This document shows, piece by piece, positions 1 through 5,382 of a stretch of DNA of 5,435 bases. How positions within the stretch are numbered: position 1 is the first letter of the stretch; each line of letters begins with the position of its first letter. A model generated the notes under the pieces. That model made no database searches. It had not been told where the DNA came from and saw nothing but the letters and a program-made list of their open reading frames with translations. Origin of the DNA: an uncultured Eubacterium sp. (GTDB lineage: Bacteria; Bacillota; Clostridia; Lachnospirales; Lachnospiraceae); assembly GCA_946611445.1 (NCBI GenBank), contig CAMODP010000125.1, positions 1 to 5,435 of the forward strand. Reading direction: 5' to 3'. Made by a program: the position numbers and the translations under genes.

Positions 1-681
1 GCTGCCCTGCGGGACGGCCGGGCGGACCTGACGGTTCACAGTCTGAAGGATATGCCGATGGAGGTAGCGGATGACCTCCCGCTGATCGGGTTTTCCGTGA
101 GGGAGGATCCCAGAGATGTCCTTGTGCTGCCGCAGGGGGTGGCTGAACTGAAACCGGGCCTTGTCATAGGTTCGTCCAGCCTGCGCCGCGTCCTCCAGCT
201 GAAAAAGCTGTTCCCGGAGAATGAGGTTCAGCCTGTCCGCGGTAATTTGCAGACCAGGCTGCGCAAGCTGGACGAGGGACAGTTCGGCGCGTTGGTTCTG
301 GCTGCCGCAGGCATGAAAAGGCTGGGCCTGGAGGAGCGGATTTCGCGGTATTTTACGACAGAGGAGATAATACCGGCTGCCGGACAGGGCATTATCGGTA
401 TACAGGGAAAAGCCGGCCAGTCCTATGAATATCTGGACGGTTATCTGGATGCTGATGCAGCAGCGGCTGCCATTTGCGAGAGAGCGTTTGTTGGAGAGCT
501 GGACGGCGGATGCACTTCGCCGGTCTGTGCTCACGCAGAGATCCGGGGCGAAAAGATTTTCCTGCGGGCGCTGTACTATGAAGAAGAGACCGGTGCCTGC
601 CGGATCGGCACGCTGGAAGGCGAGGTTGACGAGGCGGAGCGCCTCGGCCGGCAGCTGGCCGTGCAGCTGCGGGGAAAGTGA
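1..681 (+). CDS. hemC: Hydroxymethylbilane synthase (porphobilinogen deaminase), 5'-truncated by window edge
   Basis: HemC polymerises four porphobilinogen molecules into linear hydroxymethylbilane in the cytoplasm, the substrate of HemD. The frame is open from base 1, giving 226 codons and a TGA at 679-681; roughly the first 65-75 residues of a ~300-residue family member lie upstream. Visible motifs, numbered from base 1: GRADLTVHSLKDMP with catalytic Asp at codon 17 (HSLKD), GSSSLRR at 57-63, VRGNLQTRLR at 79-88, PAAGQG at 125-130, and GGCTSPV with Cys at codon 171. That Cys matches the residue that carries the dipyrromethane cofactor. The Asp-to-Cys distance fits E. coli HemC (Asp84, Cys242) to within about four residues. 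An ATG at 52 lies after the HSLKD motif and is not the start. The last codons (G-K-stop) form the beginning of a tandem repeat. The next gene, 247 bases on, encodes the following step. Identification is secure; the 5' end is unseen. Confidence 0.96.
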   Translation, partial: AALRDGRADLTVHSLKDMPMEVADDLPLIGFSVREDPRDVLVLPQGVAELKPGLVIGSSSLRRVLQLKKLFPENEVQPVRGNLQTRLRKLDEGQFGALVLAAAGMKRLGLEERISRYFTTEEIIPAAGQGIIGIQGKAGQSYEYLDGYLDADAAAAAICERAFVGELDGGCTSPVCAHAEIRGEKIFLRALYYEEETGACRIGTLEGEVDEAERLGRQLAVQLRGK

Positions 682-808
682 CAGGTTGCGGACACGGACC
701 TGGGTAAAAAGTGGCTGGTCGCGGACATGGACTCGTGTAAAAAGTGACAGCCGGTCGAACAAGAATTCGTGTAAAAAGTGGCTGGCAGACGGTCATGGGT
801 CCATCTAA
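675..808 (+). repeat. Four degenerate 33-34 bp tandem repeats starting in the hemC 3' end
   Basis: Four head-to-tail units are visible at 675-707 (33 bp), 708-740 (33), 741-774 (34) and 775-808 (34). Each starts AAAGTG and ends TAA. Units 1 and 2 match at 26 of 33 positions by eye. Units 1 and 3 share AAAGTGACAG, while units 2 and 4 share AAAGTGGCTGG, so the order looks like A-B-A-B, suggesting a ~67-bp duplication of a dimer. Unit 1 overlaps the last two full hemC codons and its TGA stop. No function is known to me. The array has no hairpin with a U-tract, so it is not an intrinsic terminator. It is distinct from the 27-bp palindromes found further downstream. Confidence 0.85.
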
Positions 809-909
809 AAAAACAGACCGTCGGTCGTGCTGGCGAAAAGACTACAAAAGTAAAAGATAAGGATGCCGGGTTTCCTGCGGAAATTGGAATCAGGATACGG
901 GCACGGTTT

Positions 910-914
910 AGGAG
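910..914 (+). promoter_or_regulatory. Ribosome binding site of cobA-hemD
   Basis: AGGAG lies 14 bases before the ATG at 929, slightly farther than the usual 6-10. It is the only good Shine-Dalgarno match nearby. A second in-frame ATG at 944 (Met6) has only a weak purine stretch before it. The first start is preferred, but the true start could be Met6, because the VGAGPGD motif begins at residue 12 and would survive either way. Between the tandem repeats and this site (809-909) I see no convincing promoter or riboswitch. Confidence 0.6.
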
Positions 915-928
915 AAAAAGCGTAAGTT

Positions 929-2458
929 ATGGATGAGAAGAACATGGGAAAGGTATGGCTTGTGGGCGCTGGCCCCGGAGATGTGGGACTGTTCACGCAG
1001 CGTGGCCGGGAGGTCCTGGAGCAGGCCGAGGTGGTTGTCTACGACGCGCTGGTCGGACAGGGAATCCTTGGCCTGATTCCTGAGTCGGCGGAGCTGATTT
1101 TTGCAGGAAAACGCGCCGGCAACCATTTTCTGCGCCAGGAGCAGACCAATCAGGTGCTGCTGGACAAAGCGCTGGAGGGAAAACGCGTCGTTCGCCTGAA
1201 AGGCGGTGACCCGTTCCTGTTCGGGCGCGGCGGCGAGGAACTGGAGCTGCTCGCGGAGCATAATGTACCTTTTGAGATTGTTCCCGGCATCACCAGCGCA
1301 TTTGCTGTGCCTGCGTACAACGGCATCCCGGTGACCCACAGGGATTTTTGCTCCAGTGTGCACATTATAACGGGGCACAGGCGGGCGGATCACAGCTATG
1401 ATATTGATTTTGAGGCGCTCGTGCGGACAAAAGGCACGCTGGTTTTCCTCATGGGAATCGCTGCCCTGCCGGATATCTGCGGCGGCCTGCTGCAGGCGGG
1501 AATGGATCCGGAGATGCCTGCTGCTGTCCTGGAGCGCGGCACGACGGCTGCCCAGCGCCGGATCAGCGGCACGCTGGGCACGCTGGAGGAGATCTGCAGC
1601 CGCACCACCGTGCAGACGCCGGCCATCATTGTTGTCGGCAAGGTCTGCTCCGTCGCTGACCAGTTTGCCTGGTATGAGAAAAAGCCTCTCGCCGGTGTGA
1701 AGGTGATGGTCACCAGGCCGAAGGAACTGATCTCCGGCCTGTCTTCGCGGCTTCGTCTGCAGGGCGCCGAGGTGCTGGAACTGCCTTCAATCCGGACAGT
1801 TGCCCGTGCCGATGACGGGGAGCTGCAGAGCTGCATCGAAAAGTTGGGGGCGGGCGAGTATGACTGGCTGGTTTTCACCAGCCCCAGCGGTGTGCGCATT
1901 TTCTTTGAAAAGCTGTTTGCGCACGGCGACGTCCGCATGCTGGCAGGCGTGAAAATCGCCAGTATCGGACAGGGCACATCCAAAGCCCTGGCAAAAGTCG
2001 GCCTGAAGGCAGACTTTGTACCCACTGTCTATGACGGCGTGACACTGGGCAAAGAACTTGCACAGATCCTGCCGGAGGGCGTCCGCGTGCTGATACCGCG
2101 GGCGGCAATCGGCAACCATGAACTGATCGAAGGACTCTCAGCCGTGCCGGGAATCCGGATCACGGACATAGCGACCTATGACACCGAATACACCGCGTCG
2201 CAGGTGATCGATGTGAAAAAGTCCTTTGAAGAAGGCGATGTAGACTTCGCCGTGTTCACCAGCGCGTCAACTGTCCGCGGCTTTGCCGGCAGCGTCGAAG
2301 GACTTGATTTTTCAAAAGTAAAAGCTGTCTGCATCGGACGCCAGACACAGGAAGCAGCAGCCGGATACGGCATGCGCACCTGGACGGCAGAAAAGGCCAC
2401 ACTCGATTCCCTGATCAAGAGAGTGGGCGAGGCCGCCCGGGAGACAGAAGAGAGCTGA
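929..2458 (+). CDS. cobA-hemD: Fused uroporphyrinogen-III C-methyltransferase / uroporphyrinogen-III synthase
   Basis: A 509-residue bifunctional cytoplasmic enzyme. The HemD half cyclises hydroxymethylbilane with D-ring inversion to uroporphyrinogen III. The CobA half (SUMT) adds two methyl groups from S-adenosylmethionine at C2 and C7 to give precorrin-2, the entry to B12 and sirohaem. CobA domain, about residues 7-245: VGAGPGD at 12-18 (SAM-binding loop), RLKGGDPF at 89-96, VPGITS at 118-123, PVTHR at 134-138, TGH at 148-150. HemD domain, about 253-505: VMVTRP at 259-264, VFTSPSGV at 315-322, VFTSASTV at 442-449, IGRQT at 469-473. Both domains are full length, with a short linker near 246-252 and no frameshift. 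Such fusions are known in Firmicutes. Synthesis in one chain may channel uroporphyrinogen III towards corrinoids rather than haem (inference). The last residues (R-E-T-E-E-S) are encoded by sequence resembling the repeat units that follow, so the tail may be repeat-derived. Confidence 0.95.
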   Translation: MDEKNMGKVWLVGAGPGDVGLFTQRGREVLEQAEVVVYDALVGQGILGLIPESAELIFAGKRAGNHFLRQEQTNQVLLDKALEGKRVVRLKGGDPFLFGRGGEELELLAEHNVPFEIVPGITSAFAVPAYNGIPVTHRDFCSSVHIITGHRRADHSYDIDFEALVRTKGTLVFLMGIAALPDICGGLLQAGMDPEMPAAVLERGTTAAQRRISGTLGTLEEICSRTTVQTPAIIVVGKVCSVADQFAWYEKKPLAGVKVMVTRPKELISGLSSRLRLQGAEVLELPSIRTVARADDGELQSCIEKLGAGEYDWLVFTSPSGVRIFFEKLFAHGDVRMLAGVKIASIGQGTSKALAKVGLKADFVPTVYDGVTLGKELAQILPEGVRVLIPRAAIGNHELIEGLSAVPGIRITDIATYDTEYTASQVIDVKKSFEEGDVDFAVFTSASTVRGFAGSVEGLDFSKVKAVCIGRQTQEAAAGYGMRTWTAEKATLDSLIKRVGEAARETEES

Positions 2459-2469
2459 AAGGAGACAGA

Positions 2470-2496
2470 GGAGACAGGGGTCAGACCCCTGTCTCC
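2470..2496 (+). repeat. 27-bp palindrome, copy 1 (central A)
   Basis: Perfect 13+1+13 palindrome: arm GGAGACAGGGGTC, central A at 2483, then the exact reverse complement. It is preceded by a stuttered extra left arm, GGAGACAGA, at 2461-2469. As RNA it would form a 12-13 bp stem with almost no loop; opening inner pairs would give a small loop. No U-tract follows, so it is not a standard terminator. Confidence 0.95.
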
Positions 2497-2526
2497 AGCC
2501 ACGGCGCAGGCGGAAGAAAGCTGAAA

Positions 2527-2553
2527 GGAGACAGGGGTCAGACCCCTGTCTCC
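2527..2553 (+). repeat. 27-bp palindrome, copy 2 (central A)
   Basis: Identical to copy 1, with central A at 2540. It lies 30 bases after copy 1 and in the same orientation as judged by the central base. The 3' flank GGCAACAGC is shared with copy 3. Confidence 0.95.
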
Positions 2554-2585
2554 GGCAACAGCGCAGGCGGAAGAGAGCTGAAAAA

Positions 2586-2612
2586 GGAGACAGGAATCAG
2601 ATCTTTGCCTCC
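2586..2612 (+). repeat. 27-bp palindrome, copy 3 (degenerate, central A)
   Basis: It aligns without gaps to the consensus but differs at six positions (10, 11, 17, 19, 20, 23), all of them transitions. In RNA, positions 11/17 still pair as A-U and two further changes give G-U wobbles; two A-C mismatches remain (5/23 and 10/18). Flanks match copy 2, so this is a decayed sister copy rather than a chance match. Confidence 0.85.
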
Positions 2613-2649
2613 GGCAACAGCATGAACAGAAGAAAGCTATGAAAAGGAA

Positions 2650-2676
2650 GGAGACAGGGGTCTGACCCCTGTCTCC
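2650..2676 (+). repeat. 27-bp palindrome, copy 4 (central T)
   Basis: Perfect palindrome with central T at 2663, which makes it the reverse orientation of copies 1-3. It ends one base before the GAGG ribosome binding site of the ABC ATPase gene, so a folded hairpin would abut the translation start region. Confidence 0.95.
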
Positions 2677-2680
2677 GAGG
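2677..2680 (+). promoter_or_regulatory. Ribosome binding site of the ABC ATPase
   Basis: GAGG with five bases before the ATG at 2686. It starts directly after palindrome copy 4. The site is weaker than that of cbiK; a stable hairpin touching its 5' edge could affect ribosome access (inference). Confidence 0.55.
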
Positions 2681-2685
2681 CGGCA

Positions 2686-3522
2686 ATGATAGAACTACGG
2701 GATCTCACAAAAAAATTCGGTGACTTTACGGCGGTAGATCACCTGAACCTGACTATTAAGACGGGCGAGTTTTTCGGACTGCTTGGACCGAACGGCGCCG
2801 GAAAGACGACGACTATCAGCATGCTCTCCACTGTCCTTTTGCCGACGGGAGGAGAGATCCTGATTGACGGAAAACGTCTGACCCGCACGGCATCTGAGCA
2901 GAAGCGGAAGCTGAGTGTCATCACGCAGGAGTATTCCATGCGGCAGGACATGACGATGGACGAGGTCATGGAGTACCAGGGCCGTCTTTATTATCTTCCG
3001 CGGAAGGTGATGCGTGAGCGGACGGAGGAACTTTTTGCATTTGCGGATCTGAAGGAGTTCCGGAAAAGGACGGTTCGCCATCTCTCCGGCGGTATGAAGC
3101 GCAAGCTGATGATCTGCAGGGCACTCCTGATCGAGCCCGAGATCCTGCTGCTGGATGAACCGACGGCCGGGATGGACGCACTGTCCCGCAGACAGATGTG
3201 GAACCTGCTTCGTAAGCTGAACGAACGCCGCATGACAATCATTCTGACCACGCATTATATGGAAGAAGCACAGGCTCTCTGTGAGCGCGTGGCACTGATC
3301 AACCGCGGGAAGCTGCAGAAGCTGGACACCCCGGAGCAGCTGATCCGTGAACTGGGATCCTGGGCAGTGGATGAGACCTCAGATGAAGCCCTCGTCAGCC
3401 ATTACTTCCACGACAGGGAAGAGGCCATCCGCTATCTGGAAGCTGCCGGCGCAAACGCAGCTATGCGCGCTACGACGTTGGAAGACGTATTTGTTGACTG
3501 CGCCGGACGTAAGCTGGGATAG
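2686..3522 (+). CDS. ABC-2 family transporter, ATP-binding subunit
   Basis: A 278-residue cytoplasmic nucleotide-binding subunit that would power the permease encoded at 3796-4530. All ABC motifs are present: aromatic A-loop F11, Walker A GPNGAGKTT at 34-42, Q-loop Q81, signature LSGGM at 133-137, Walker B ILLLDEP at 153-159 with catalytic Glu158, D-loop region GMDALSR at 162-168 (Ala where Pro is common), and H-loop His190. The C-terminal TTLEDVF (263-269) is typical of the DrrA/NodI/CcmA-like exporter ATPases. Length is usual for this group. The ATG at 2686 follows GAGG at five bases and the protein begins right at the core fold (MIELRDLTKKFG), so the start is credible. It sits between two biosynthetic tetrapyrrole genes on the same strand, but 227 bases of repeats separate it from cobA-hemD. 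The substrate is unknown; drug, lipid, polysaccharide and tetrapyrrole exporters all have this type of ATPase. Confidence 0.93.
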   Translation: MIELRDLTKKFGDFTAVDHLNLTIKTGEFFGLLGPNGAGKTTTISMLSTVLLPTGGEILIDGKRLTRTASEQKRKLSVITQEYSMRQDMTMDEVMEYQGRLYYLPRKVMRERTEELFAFADLKEFRKRTVRHLSGGMKRKLMICRALLIEPEILLLDEPTAGMDALSRRQMWNLLRKLNERRMTIILTTHYMEEAQALCERVALINRGKLQKLDTPEQLIRELGSWAVDETSDEALVSHYFHDREEAIRYLEAAGANAAMRATTLEDVFVDCAGRKLG

Positions 3523-3559
3523 AGAATGGCATGACTGGAAGATAGGGGTGAGGAGACAA

Positions 3560-3586
3560 GGAGACAGGGGTCAGACCCCTGTCTCC
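3560..3586 (+). repeat. 27-bp palindrome, copy 5 (central A)
   Basis: Perfect copy with central A at 3573. It is preceded by a stuttered partial arm, GGAGACAA, at 3552-3559, resembling the extra arm before copy 1. The 3' flank (TAAGATCC) has no U-tract. Confidence 0.95.
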
Positions 3587-3669
3587 TAAGATCCCCGGCT
3601 CCGGTCCCTGATGCAGGCAGAAGAATCTGAAGAAACAGGCAGAGGAATTTAAAGAAACAGGCAGAAAGT

Positions 3670-3696
3670 GGAGACAGGGGTCTGACCCCTGTCTCC
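3670..3696 (+). repeat. 27-bp palindrome, copy 6 (central T)
   Basis: Perfect copy with central T at 3683, opposite in orientation to copy 5. It follows the purine-rich GGCAGAAAGT motif, as copy 7 follows GGCAGAAGGC. Confidence 0.95.
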
Positions 3697-3742
3697 TCAA
3701 CCCGATTCTGGCAGAAGAAATCTAAAGAAACAGGCAGAAGGC

Positions 3743-3769
3743 GGAGACAGAGGTCTGACCCCTGTCTCC
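3743..3769 (+). repeat. 27-bp palindrome, copy 7 (central T, one mismatch)
   Basis: Central T at 3756. One base differs from consensus (A for G at 3751, position 9), giving a single A-C mismatch in the stem. It ends 26 bases before the permease ATG and leaves that gene's ribosome binding site free. Confidence 0.92.
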
Positions 3770-3781
3770 AATGCCTCCATG

Positions 3782-3787
3782 AAAGGA
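3782..3787 (+). promoter_or_regulatory. Ribosome binding site of the ABC permease
   Basis: AAAGGA with eight bases before the ATG at 3796. The nearby ATGs at 3771 and 3779 are in other frames, so this site decides the start. Confidence 0.65.
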
Positions 3788-3795
3788 TTTCCCTT

Positions 3796-4530
3796 ATGGG
3801 CGTAGTGACAGTTCTATGGGAGAAATGGGTAGAGTTCCGGAGGGATTTCTACAAGATAACGGTGGCGGCGATGATGTCGCCGCTGATGTACCTGATTATT
3901 TTCGGCATGGGTATTCAGACGACGTCGCACGGCGAGCCGTATCTGAATTTCCTGATTCCGGGCGTTGTGGCTATGGCGACGATGCACGGGAGTTTTGGGG
4001 CGATCGCGCAGAATATGAGTCTGCAGCGGCTCTATGAGAAGGCACTGGATCAGGTGATGGTCTCGCCGACGCCGCTGTGGCAGTTTATTCTGGGACAGGT
4101 TATCGGAGGCAGTCTGCGCGGCATGTATGCGGGCGCTGTCATACTGGTGCTGACCTGGCCGATCCGGACAGGACTTGTTTTTAACGCGCTGTCGATTTTT
4201 ATCATGTTCCTTAACGGCATGGTGTTCTCGACCATCGGGCTGTTTCTGTCGTTTCTTGCGAAGAGCTACACGGATGCGCCTCGGTTTACGTCGTATATCA
4301 TCACGCCGATGTCATTTTTGTGCAACACGTTTTTTTCTACGGAACAGCTGCCGGCCGGTTTCCGCCAGGCGGTGTCGCTGCTCCCGCTCTCGCAGTCCTG
4401 CGCCATGATCCGCGGCATTGCGAATGGGGAGGGATGCGGCGGCATCTTCGGCTTTGCCGTTTTGGCCGTGTATCTGGCGGTGTTCGGACTGCTGTCGGTC
4501 TTCTTTATCTATAAAAAGAAGAACCTGTAA
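3796..4530 (+). CDS. ABC-2 type transporter, membrane permease subunit
   Basis: A 244-residue integral membrane protein and the likely partner of the ATPase encoded upstream. Hydrophobic stretches suggest six membrane segments near residues 22-41, 50-72, 97-122, 128-154, 165-182 and 215-239. There is a short charged N-terminus and a KKKNL tail on the inside. Family marks are YLNFLIPGVVAMA (49-61) and PMSFLCNTFFSTEQLP (171-186), the latter a classic ABC-2 (NodJ/DrrB/CcmB-like) motif before the last helices. Length matches the ~240-260 residues usual for half-size ABC-2 permeases, which would dimerise. ABC-2 permeases are mostly exporters. It is followed after only 38 bases by cbiK, so the two are almost surely co-transcribed; this is the best evidence tying the transporter to corrinoid metabolism. 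No substrate-binding protein is present, which also argues for export. The substrate is not deducible from the sequence. Confidence 0.92.
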   Translation: MGVVTVLWEKWVEFRRDFYKITVAAMMSPLMYLIIFGMGIQTTSHGEPYLNFLIPGVVAMATMHGSFGAIAQNMSLQRLYEKALDQVMVSPTPLWQFILGQVIGGSLRGMYAGAVILVLTWPIRTGLVFNALSIFIMFLNGMVFSTIGLFLSFLAKSYTDAPRFTSYIITPMSFLCNTFFSTEQLPAGFRQAVSLLPLSQSCAMIRGIANGEGCGGIFGFAVLAVYLAVFGLLSVFFIYKKKNL

Positions 4531-4553
4531 GTACAGAAGAGCAACAGGAACAG

Positions 4554-4560
4554 AAGGGAG
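4554..4560 (+). promoter_or_regulatory. Ribosome binding site of cbiK
   Basis: AAGGGAG with eight bases before the ATG at 4569, among the strongest sites in the window. The 38-base gap after the permease stop holds nothing else and no palindrome. Confidence 0.75.
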
Positions 4561-4568
4561 AAAACATC

Positions 4569-5363
4569 ATGAGTGAGAAAAAAGCTTTGCTGGTGGTGAG
4601 CTTCGGCACTTCCTATGCGGAAACCCGAAAGCTGACGATCGAAGCGATTGAGCAGGATCTGAAAGCGGCTTTTCCCGACAGGACGTTTTACCGCGCATGG
4701 ACGAGCCGGATGATTAAGAAAAAACTGCTGGAGCGTGACGGGCTGCAGATCGATGATGTCCGGGAGGCACTGGAGCGGATGGTGTCTGACGGCGTGACCG
4801 ATGTGCTGATTCAGCCGACCCACATGCTGGCCGGCGTGGAATTCGAGGATACGATCCGTGTGATCCGGTCGTTTTTGGATTCTTTTAAAATGATTACAAT
4901 GGGCCGGGCACTGATCGCGAATGAAGACGACCTGCGACTGCTGACCGGCGCGCTGGAGAAAGTTTTTGAAAAAGAAATCGCTTCAGGCATGATGGTATTT
5001 ATGGGACACGGCAGCGAGCGGAACGCGTTTCCCGTATACGAGCTGCTGCAGCGGCAGTTTGAGCAGGACGGCCATGCCGATGTCTGTGTGGGAACCGTTG
5101 AATTCACCCCCGGCATAGAGCCTGTGCTGGAAAAAATCCGCGCGCGCCGTCCGGAGAAGATCTTCCTGACGCCGCTTCTGGTGGTGGCCGGCGACCACGC
5201 CACCAATGATATGTCCGGAGACGACGAAGATTCCTGGAAAAACCAGTTTGCCCGAGAAGGCGCAGAAGTGACCTGCATCGTGCGCGGCCTGGGAGAGTAT
5301 GCGGAGATCCGGCAGCTGTATCTGGAGCACGCGCGCACAGCCGTACCGATCCTGCCGGCGTGA
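4569..5363 (+). CDS. cbiK: Sirohydrochlorin cobaltochelatase (class II, anaerobic B12 pathway)
   Basis: CbiK inserts Co2+ into sirohydrochlorin without ATP, giving cobalt-sirohydrochlorin, the committed step of anaerobic (early cobalt insertion) B12 synthesis. The product has 264 residues, the usual size of the family. Motifs: SFGTSYAETR at 11-20, QPTHMLAGVEFED at 82-94, MGHGSE at 145-150, and TPLLVVAGDHATNDM at 201-215. His147, His210 and Glu91 align with the metal-binding His145, His207 and Glu89 recalled for Salmonella CbiK. There is no signal peptide, so the protein is cytoplasmic, unlike the exported CbiK-like proteins of some Desulfovibrio. The start is backed by a strong AAGGGAG site. 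Close spacing to the permease gene implies co-transcription. It takes the oxidised product of the CobA reaction; the precorrin-2 dehydrogenase is not in the window. An iron-inserting role (sirohaem or haem) is possible for some relatives, but cobalt is the better guess. Confidence 0.94.
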   Translation: MSEKKALLVVSFGTSYAETRKLTIEAIEQDLKAAFPDRTFYRAWTSRMIKKKLLERDGLQIDDVREALERMVSDGVTDVLIQPTHMLAGVEFEDTIRVIRSFLDSFKMITMGRALIANEDDLRLLTGALEKVFEKEIASGMMVFMGHGSERNAFPVYELLQRQFEQDGHADVCVGTVEFTPGIEPVLEKIRARRPEKIFLTPLLVVAGDHATNDMSGDDEDSWKNQFAREGAEVTCIVRGLGEYAEIRQLYLEHARTAVPILPA

Positions 5364-5382
5364 GAGAAGAGCGCGGAGGGAA

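Larger units (their letters stand above)
2440..2676 (+). repeat. Composite tandem array of ~57-64 bp units, each with a 27-bp palindrome
   Basis: Palindromes begin at 2470, 2527, 2586 and 2650, so unit lengths are 57, 59 and 64 bases. The spacers between them (2497-2526, 2554-2585, 2613-2649) are related: each holds GAAGARAGCT followed shortly by GAAA and the next GGAGACAG. The first two also share GCGCAGGCGGAAGA. The same spacer pattern (GAAGAGAGCTGAAA) occurs at 2447-2460 across the cobA-hemD stop codon, and GGAGACAG at 2440-2447 lies inside its coding sequence. The array therefore starts in the gene end. The first two spacers would read A-E-E-S-stop, echoing the T-E-E-S-stop end of the gene. 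It fills almost the whole gap up to the ribosome binding site of the ABC ATPase. Confidence 0.85.
3551..3769 (+). repeat. Second composite repeat array between ATPase and permease genes
   Basis: The 273-base gap 3523-3795 holds palindrome copies 5, 6 and 7 plus a separate purine-rich tandem motif. That motif, GGCAGAAGAATCTGAAGAA-like and ending AAACA, occurs at 3616-3637 and 3638-3659 (22 bp each, head to tail) with a partial third copy at 3660-3669. It recurs at 3710-3732 (23 bp) with a partial at 3733-3742. In both places a partial copy runs straight into a palindrome, so motif plus palindrome behaves as one larger unit. The motif resembles the spacers of the first array (CAGGCGGAAGAAAGCTGAA). 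No gene or promoter is apparent in the gap. Confidence 0.8.

Noticed and set aside
52..54. ATG at 52 as the hemC start
   Set aside because: The conserved GRADLTVHSLKDMP motif lies upstream in the same frame from base 16, so the gene begins before the window.
788..822. Inverted repeat GACGGTC / GACCGTC around an A-run, possible terminator after hemC
   Set aside because: The stem is only 7 bp with a 21-base loop, and the A-run lies in the loop, so there is no U-tract after the stem on the + strand.
682..928. Cobalamin riboswitch or promoter ahead of cobA-hemD
   Set aside because: No B12-box-like core and no paired -35/-10 elements could be recognised; the genes are more simply read as one operon.
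392..996. Open frames overlapping or following the hemC end (minus 392-796 and 805-996, plus 425-808) with repeated Pro/Arg/Trp-rich peptides
   Set aside because: They overlap hemC or the 33-34 bp array; the peptide repetition simply mirrors the tandem DNA, and no ribosome binding site or family motif is present.
908..2119. Long minus-strand open frames opposite cobA-hemD (908-1393, 1396-2025, 1787-2119)
   Set aside because: GC-rich codon bias of the real gene leaves the antisense frames open; their translations show no recognisable domain and the + strand protein has full motif support.
2470..2676. Palindrome clusters as a CRISPR array
   Set aside because: Spacers are related to each other rather than unique, spacing varies (30, 32, 37 bases), central bases show both orientations, and copies also occur singly; no cas genes are visible.
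4811..5338. 175-codon minus-strand frame opposite cbiK
   Set aside because: Ser/Arg-rich translation typical of antisense frames, lying wholly within the well-supported cbiK.
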